A stretch of DNA of 64,000 nucleotides. It comes from CBDFKF01 sp965248765 (lineage in GTDB: Bacteria > Pseudomonadota > Alphaproteobacteria > VGEJ01). Within the stretch, counting starts at the first letter, position 1. Each line of letters starts with the position of its first letter. The notes below the pieces were generated by a model. The model did not search any database and was not told the origin of the DNA. It worked only from the letters and a program-made list of their open reading frames with translations. The position numbers were made by a program, and so were the translations under genes. Below, in pieces: positions 60,764 to 64,000 of the stretch. The stretch spans positions 1,674,001-1,738,000 of the forward strand of contig CBDFKF010000004.1 of assembly GCA_965248765.1 (NCBI GenBank), in the 5' to 3' direction.

Positions 60764-61107
60764 GTGGCCTTCCCGCCGTCCCGCCCCGTCCGCAGCAGCT
60801 TGCCGCCACCGCCCGCGCGGGCGATGCAGGCCCGCCCGGAGGGCGCCACCGCGACCATCGTCCACGTGCCGTGCGGCCCCAGGTACAGCACCATCAAGTG
60901 GCCGCCGCCGATCTCGCGCCATACCGGCGTCTCGGAGTGCTGCCGGCGCAGGATATCGTCCATCACCGTCAGCGGCGGGCAGGGCCTCGGGACGTTGGCG
61001 GCCGTCGGTGTCGATGGCGGATCGGCGGGCGCCGGCGGCAAGGACGCGCAGGCGGCCAATGCCAGCGTAGCAGCCAGGATAAGGCCCAGCCGTGCCATCA
61101 CGGTCAT
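60760..61107 (-). CDS. Phage lipoprotein, function unknown
   Basis: 115 residues starting MTVMARLGLILAATLALAAC with a lipobox (ALAAC), followed by a Pro-rich linker and a small domain (ILRRQHSETPVWREIGGGHL; GPHGTWTMVAVAPSGRACI). Phage-encoded lipoproteins can act in superinfection exclusion or lysis, but nothing here decides. ATG 61107 overlaps the RusA stop by 4 bp. Confidence 0.7.
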   Translation of the reverse strand: MTVMARLGLILAATLALAACASLPPAPADPPSTPTAANVPRPCPPLTVMDDILRRQHSETPVWREIGGGHLMVLYLGPHGTWTMVAVAPSGRACIARAGGGGKLLRTGRDGGKAT

Positions 61108-61592
61108 TGTGTCGCCAACCGCTGTGTTACAGGCTGCTTGTGGTCCAACCAACTCACGTGGAGATCGCTGGTCAGGGACTCGACACGGATTTCGAGACGC
61201 GGCTTCCGCGCGTAGGCTTTGACCACACGGGCGTCGATCACCTGGGCGTCATCCCGAAAGACGATGCCGTTGCAGCTATCGAGCGCGGCTTTCAGATAGT
61301 TGTCACAATCCGGCCGCTTGGTCGGCTTGATCAACCCCGCCTCGGCCATGCGTTGCCGCTTGCCGGACCACGACGACGGGATTGGCAGATAGGCCGCGAT
61401 GCTGACCCGCACCGGGCCTTCGAGCAGCGTGCGACCGCTCATCGCCTCTTGCGCGGCGAGACGCGCATGGGCCTCGTACTTGCGCGTTGCGGCCGGCGTG
61501 AAGGCCATCGCGCGGCCGTTGACGCTGCCGATCCGGGGCCTGCCCTTCGGCACCGGCCGACCGCAGACGACGATGGTGACGGACTCGGTCAT
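61104..61592 (-). CDS. rusA: RusA-family Holliday junction resolvase
   Basis: 162 residues with the RusA pattern: PVPKGRPRIGSVNGRAMAFT, TPAATRKYEAHARLAAQEAM, and the catalytic Asp cluster KRPDCDNYLKAALDSCNGIV then FRDDAQVIDARV. It cuts four-way junctions during phage replication or recombination. Leading gene of the tightly coupled run that ends with the helicase. Confidence 0.88.
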   Translation of the reverse strand: MTESVTIVVCGRPVPKGRPRIGSVNGRAMAFTPAATRKYEAHARLAAQEAMSGRTLLEGPVRVSIAAYLPIPSSWSGKRQRMAEAGLIKPTKRPDCDNYLKAALDSCNGIVFRDDAQVIDARVVKAYARKPRLEIRVESLTSDLHVSWLDHKQPVTQRLATQ

Positions 61593-61599
61593 ACCCGCA

Positions 61600-61941
61600 T
61601 CAGGCGTGCGGTTGCGTCCCTGCGACCTCGGTGGGCACCGGGAACAGATAGCCCTGGGAGCCGACCCCCAGCGCCTCGCAGCACAAGCGAATGTTGTCCA
61701 GCGTTAGGGAGCGTTCCTCGCCTTCGAGTTTCCACCAGCGGGCGACGGTGTTGAAGTCCGCCAGCTTGACCCCGTGCGCCTTGACCTTTTCGTGCTTGAT
61801 CTCGTTCTTGCGCTCGCGCAGCTCCGCGATCTCGGCGTCGATCTTGCCGATCTCCTGCGCAGCCAGCATCAGGTCGCGCTTCACGTCACCCGCGTTATGA
61901 CCGATCTCGGGAGCGCCATCGTCGTTCAGTTTGCGTGCCAT
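61600..61941 (-). CDS. Coiled-coil phage protein of unknown function
   Basis: 113 residues from ATG 61941 (GGGAGC upstream). The central part (LMLAAQEIGKIDAEIAELRE) is strongly helical, resembling GapR/DUF2312-type DNA-binding coiled coils only in outline; the C-terminal WKLEGEERSLTLDNIRLCCE looks like a helical regulator domain. First gene of the minus-strand early operon, 7 bp upstream of rusA; divergent from hicA. Confidence 0.6.
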   Translation of the reverse strand: MARKLNDDGAPEIGHNAGDVKRDLMLAAQEIGKIDAEIAELRERKNEIKHEKVKAHGVKLADFNTVARWWKLEGEERSLTLDNIRLCCEALGVGSQGYLFPVPTEVAGTQPHA

Positions 61942-62007
61942 GTGAGCTCCCTTCTCACCAATTTGTGTATGATGCTGCGTAAAACGCCTTGATAATCTGC
62001 TCAATAA

Positions 62008-62025
62008 TGTGTATATACATACACA
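62008..62025. promoter_or_regulatory. Palindromic operator between the early operon and hicAB
   Basis: TGTGTAT-atac-ATACACA, a perfect 7-bp inverted repeat with a 4-bp spacer, in the 100-bp AT-rich divergent region. A further half-site tgtgtat is at 61964-61970. Position and symmetry fit a binding site for the HicB ribbon-helix-helix domain (inference). Confidence 0.6.
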
Positions 62026-62041
62026 AGAGAAGAGGCCGTAA

Positions 62042-62230
62042 ATGGAACGCAACAGCCGTAAACTGATCAAGCTCTTGGAGCAGGACGGCTGGGTTCGTGT
62101 GGCCGTGAAGGGCGGTCACTGGCAGTTCAAACACCCCACCAAGCCAGGCCGCGTGACCGTGCCTCATCCAAAACGGGACCTCAAACGCGGAACCGTTGTA
62201 TCGATCTACAAGCAGGCCGGTTGGAAGTAG
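62042..62230 (+). CDS. hicA: HicA toxin (mRNA interferase)
   Basis: 62 residues: NSRKLIKLLEQDGWVRVAVK, GGHWQFKHP with the catalytic His, and PHPKRDLKRGTVVSIYKQAG. HicA is a double-stranded-RNA-binding-fold RNase that cleaves mRNA and is neutralised by HicB. The start has AAGAGG upstream. hicB follows after 12 bp. Confidence 0.92.
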   Translation: MERNSRKLIKLLEQDGWVRVAVKGGHWQFKHPTKPGRVTVPHPKRDLKRGTVVSIYKQAGWK

Positions 62231-62242
62231 CAGGAGAACAAC

Positions 62243-62650
62243 ATGCGTTACATCGCATTCATTCACGCTGATGACGACCCGGGTTATGGCATCAGCTTTC
62301 CCGACTTTCCGGGGTGCGTCTCGGACGGCGGCACAATCGATGAGGCTATCTACCGCGGCGCCGAAGCGCTTGCCTTCCACGTCGAAGGCATGATCCAGGA
62401 CGGAGAGGACATTCCGGCGCCGCGTACCGTTCAGGCGGTTGAGGCGGACCACAGCCTTGACGAGTGGCGCGAGAGCGCGGTCGTCTGCTTCGTCCCCTTG
62501 ATCTTGGACAAGGGATCGCCACGACGGGTCAATGTCTCGCTGGACTACGGGCTGTTGCAGGCCATCGATGACGAAGCCAACCGGCGCGGCATGACCCGCT
62601 CGGCGTTTCTGTCCAGCGCGGCGCGAAACGAACTCGAAGGCCGGCATTAG
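62243..62650 (+). CDS. hicB: HicB antitoxin
   Basis: 135 residues: partial RNase-H-like HicB domain (GYGISFPDFPGCVSDGGTID, AIYRGAEALAFHVEG) and a C-terminal ribbon-helix-helix (RVNVSLDYGLLQAIDDEANR, RGMTRSAFLSSAARNEL) that should bind the operator and repress the pair. A GGAGA ribosome site precedes the ATG. Confidence 0.92.
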   Translation: MRYIAFIHADDDPGYGISFPDFPGCVSDGGTIDEAIYRGAEALAFHVEGMIQDGEDIPAPRTVQAVEADHSLDEWRESAVVCFVPLILDKGSPRRVNVSLDYGLLQAIDDEANRRGMTRSAFLSSAARNELEGRH

Positions 62651-62700
62651 ACCTCCGGAGAAGGAGACCCCCGATAGCTGCCTGTAAGTTGCGGGCACCA

Positions 62701-63108
62701 TCACCGCGCCCCCATCGCCCGCGCCTGGGCTTCGATCCCGCGCGACAGCTCCAAGAGCTTGGGCGCTGTCTCGGCACGATCTACGTGGCAGAACTTCCCG
62801 TCTCTCAAGCGTTCCAGAAGGTCGTGGGCAGCAGCGACCAGATCGCTCGCCATACCTCGGGGATCGGCATCGGCAACAGCCACACGCTCGACCCCGCCCA
62901 AGCCAGCAGGCGCCAGCAGTTCAGACGTGAACGCCGGGCCGAAGTGGCAGCACAGCCGTAGCATCGGGGTCCATAGCGGCATGGTGTCGCCGCCCCGCCA
63001 CGACTTGACGGTGCGCGCCTGAACATCGATCGCATCGGCCAGATCGGCGATGCTGACCTTGTTCGGCCCCCGCCCGACCCGGCGGGTTCCATCTTGAGTT
63101 GCCGGCAA
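62701..63108 (-). CDS. Phage regulator with helix-turn-helix
   Basis: 135 residues; residues about 15-45 (NKVSIADLADAIDVQARTVK, SWRGGDTMPLWTPML) form a helix-turn-helix like those in phage transcription regulators. The start appears to be TTG at 63108; no better codon is nearby. It is divergent from the plus-strand small genes and may be their repressor. It overlaps no other supported gene. Confidence 0.6.
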   Translation of the reverse strand: MPATQDGTRRVGRGPNKVSIADLADAIDVQARTVKSWRGGDTMPLWTPMLRLCCHFGPAFTSELLAPAGLGGVERVAVADADPRGMASDLVAAAHDLLERLRDGKFCHVDRAETAPKLLELSRGIEAQARAMGAR

Positions 63109-63140
63109 GCATCGGCGACCAGCAATACCAAGGCCCCTTC

Positions 63141-63263
63141 ATGCACCGAGATGGCGATGACGATAGCAGCGCCGTCACCTTCTGGGGGAAGCGTGATCTG
63201 CGACGCGCGTTGCAAAAAGCCCTGGGGCTGCTCGACCAACACTACGAGAAGCGCGAGTCATGA
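63141..63263 (+). CDS. Small phage protein, 40 residues
   Basis: From ATG 63141 (MHRDGDDDSSAVTFWGKRDL, then ALGLLDQHYEKRES). Its stop overlaps the next start in an ATGA junction (63260-63263), which supports a real coupled gene. The frame stays open upstream to TTG 63099. Function unknown. Confidence 0.5.
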   Translation: MHRDGDDDSSAVTFWGKRDLRRALQKALGLLDQHYEKRES

Positions 63264-63706
63264 GCCCCCTCCGTTGCGACGTATGCGGACGCTATATCGC
63301 CTACCGCGAGAGCGGTGCCGCGAGTCGCGAGCTTATCACGCCGGATTCCGAATTCACGCGCGAGATCTACGAGACGCTGTGTGCCTCTCACAAGCAAGAG
63401 TCCATCTATTCGATGTTGGAAGAGCTTTCCGATGCCCGCAAACTTTTCGCCACCAAGGACGATTTGCTTGACGCGCTCAAGATCGCGTTGGGGCACTACA
63501 GCGTGTGGCGGATCGGCGAGCGCGAGGTTCTGCGGCCCAAGTCCATCAGCTTCGCGGCGATGGACCAAGCCGCCTTCTCTGCCTTCTACGATCGCACCGT
63601 ACAGCTAATCGTCGTGAATCTGCTGCCCGGCACCGACCGCGCCGACCTAGACGCGCGGGTGCACGAGATCCTGGACGGGCGGTCCGAGCAGGGAGAGGCG
63701 GCATGA
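63260..63706 (+). CDS. Small zinc-ribbon-like phage protein
   Basis: 148 residues with an N-terminal CxxC (RCDVCGRYIAY) and a later Cys-x2-His (LCASHKQ), which could form a zinc site. The rest is helical (LSDARKLFATKDDLLDALKI). I do not recognise the family. Coupled by 4-bp overlaps to the genes on both sides. Confidence 0.65.
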   Translation: MSPLRCDVCGRYIAYRESGAASRELITPDSEFTREIYETLCASHKQESIYSMLEELSDARKLFATKDDLLDALKIALGHYSVWRIGEREVLRPKSISFAAMDQAAFSAFYDRTVQLIVVNLLPGTDRADLDARVHEILDGRSEQGEAA

Positions 63707-64000
63707 CGCAAGCCTACCCGCTCCACTGGCCCGAGGGTCACGGCCGAACACCGCGCGAGAAGCGCGAGGCCGGCCAGTTCAAGACGGGCCTTCGTGGCGC
63801 GGTGGAGTTCCTGACGAACGAGATTCGCCGCTTGAACGGGAAGAACCTCGTCATCTCATCCAACGTCTCCTTGACGGATGAGAAGCCGAAGGACCCGGGC
63901 GTCGCCGCGTACTTCGACTTAAACGGCGATCCGCTGTGCATCTACTGTGATCGCTACACGGTGCCGCGCGCCAACGTTCAGGCGATCGCGAAGACGATCG
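63703..64000 (+). CDS. Phage J-domain-like protein, partial (runs off the edge)
   Basis: The 99 visible codons (MTQAYPLHWPEGHGRTPREK; NLVISSNVSLTDEKPKDPGV; AAYFDLNGDPLCIYCDRYT) match the N-terminal part of phage proteins often annotated as DnaJ-like. The J domain itself would lie beyond the window. Start overlaps the previous stop (ATGA). Confidence 0.7.
   Translation, partial: MTQAYPLHWPEGHGRTPREKREAGQFKTGLRGAVEFLTNEIRRLNGKNLVISSNVSLTDEKPKDPGVAAYFDLNGDPLCIYCDRYTVPRANVQAIAKTI

Larger units (their letters stand above)
49803..64000. mobile_element. Prophage or prophage-derived element, tail module absent
   Basis: From right to left on the minus strand: early small genes, RusA, DnaB-like helicase, DUF1376, HNH, TerS, TerL, portal, HTH, methyltransferase-HNH, protease, capsid, connector fragment. 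Plus-strand genes (HicAB, small Zn protein, J-like protein) continue beyond the right edge. No integrase, lysis or tail genes are seen in the window; the right boundary is not reached. Confidence 0.88.

Noticed and set aside
1..64000. CRISPR array
   Set aside because: No series of regularly spaced direct repeats; the short-period repeats seen are simple (14 bp x2, 6 bp x3.7) or palindromic intergenic elements.

Overview
The window is a GC-rich chromosome segment, most likely from an alphaproteobacterium (inference). The basis is the gene types (MsrP, PreTA, an FNT channel, a Liv ABC transporter, TPR-sulfotransferases), the initiator-tRNA-like 3' end at 24921-24965, and a P27/HK97-type prophage. 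No rRNA gene, complete tRNA gene or CRISPR array was found.

Region 1 (1-20.1 kb) is ordinary metabolic chromosome. It holds a 2OG-Fe(II) oxygenase / TPR-sulfotransferase / hydrolase operon, an SDR, MsrP, a FAH-type hydratase, an EF-G-like GTPase, the divergent preT-preA pair for pyrimidine reduction, an amidase, an aspartate-type aminotransferase, an FNT channel, and an operon of MFS carrier, glycerate 2-kinase and pyruvate kinase. A cupredoxin-like lipoprotein at 13.8-14.6 kb is broken by an exact 14-bp tandem duplication.

Region 2 (20.6-32.6 kb) is a graveyard of mobile DNA. It contains a class III cyclase cut by IS256 copy 1, two tandem tyrosine recombinases ending at a 3' fragment of an initiator-type tRNA (attachment site), a MobF relaxase-helicase remnant, an M48 protease, a complete IS5-group element with TTAG target duplications, an IS1380 remnant, an IS21-type terminus, and three tandem paralogous ribbon-helix-helix (MobC-like) genes.

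Region 3 (32.7-48.4 kb) returns to chromosome: a flavodoxin and livG/livM/livH operon without livF, two damaged genes (a frameshifted methyltransferase and an adenylate cyclase with an internal TAA), and then a 5.6-kb block bounded by two inverted IS256 copies. The block holds a class III aminotransferase, a DUF559 protein, an acyl-CoA ligase, a cold-shock protein and an MBL hydrolase. The IS target duplications are exchanged between the two copies, and a DUF1801 gene is split with its halves on opposite sides. Together these show that the block was inverted by recombination between the IS copies.

Region 4 (49.0-64.0 kb) is a prophage or prophage-derived element, read mainly on the minus strand. 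It has an early HicAB module, RusA, small coupled genes, a DnaB-type helicase, a DUF1376 protein, HNH, TerS, TerL, portal, HTH, a DNA methyltransferase-HNH fusion, a ClpP-like protease and a major capsid. The head-tail connector is truncated and runs directly into a 5'-truncated surface beta-barrel (TbpB/Slam-lipoprotein-like) gene. No tail genes are present, so this is either a decayed prophage or a capsid-bearing satellite. A plus-strand set of small phage genes runs off the right edge.
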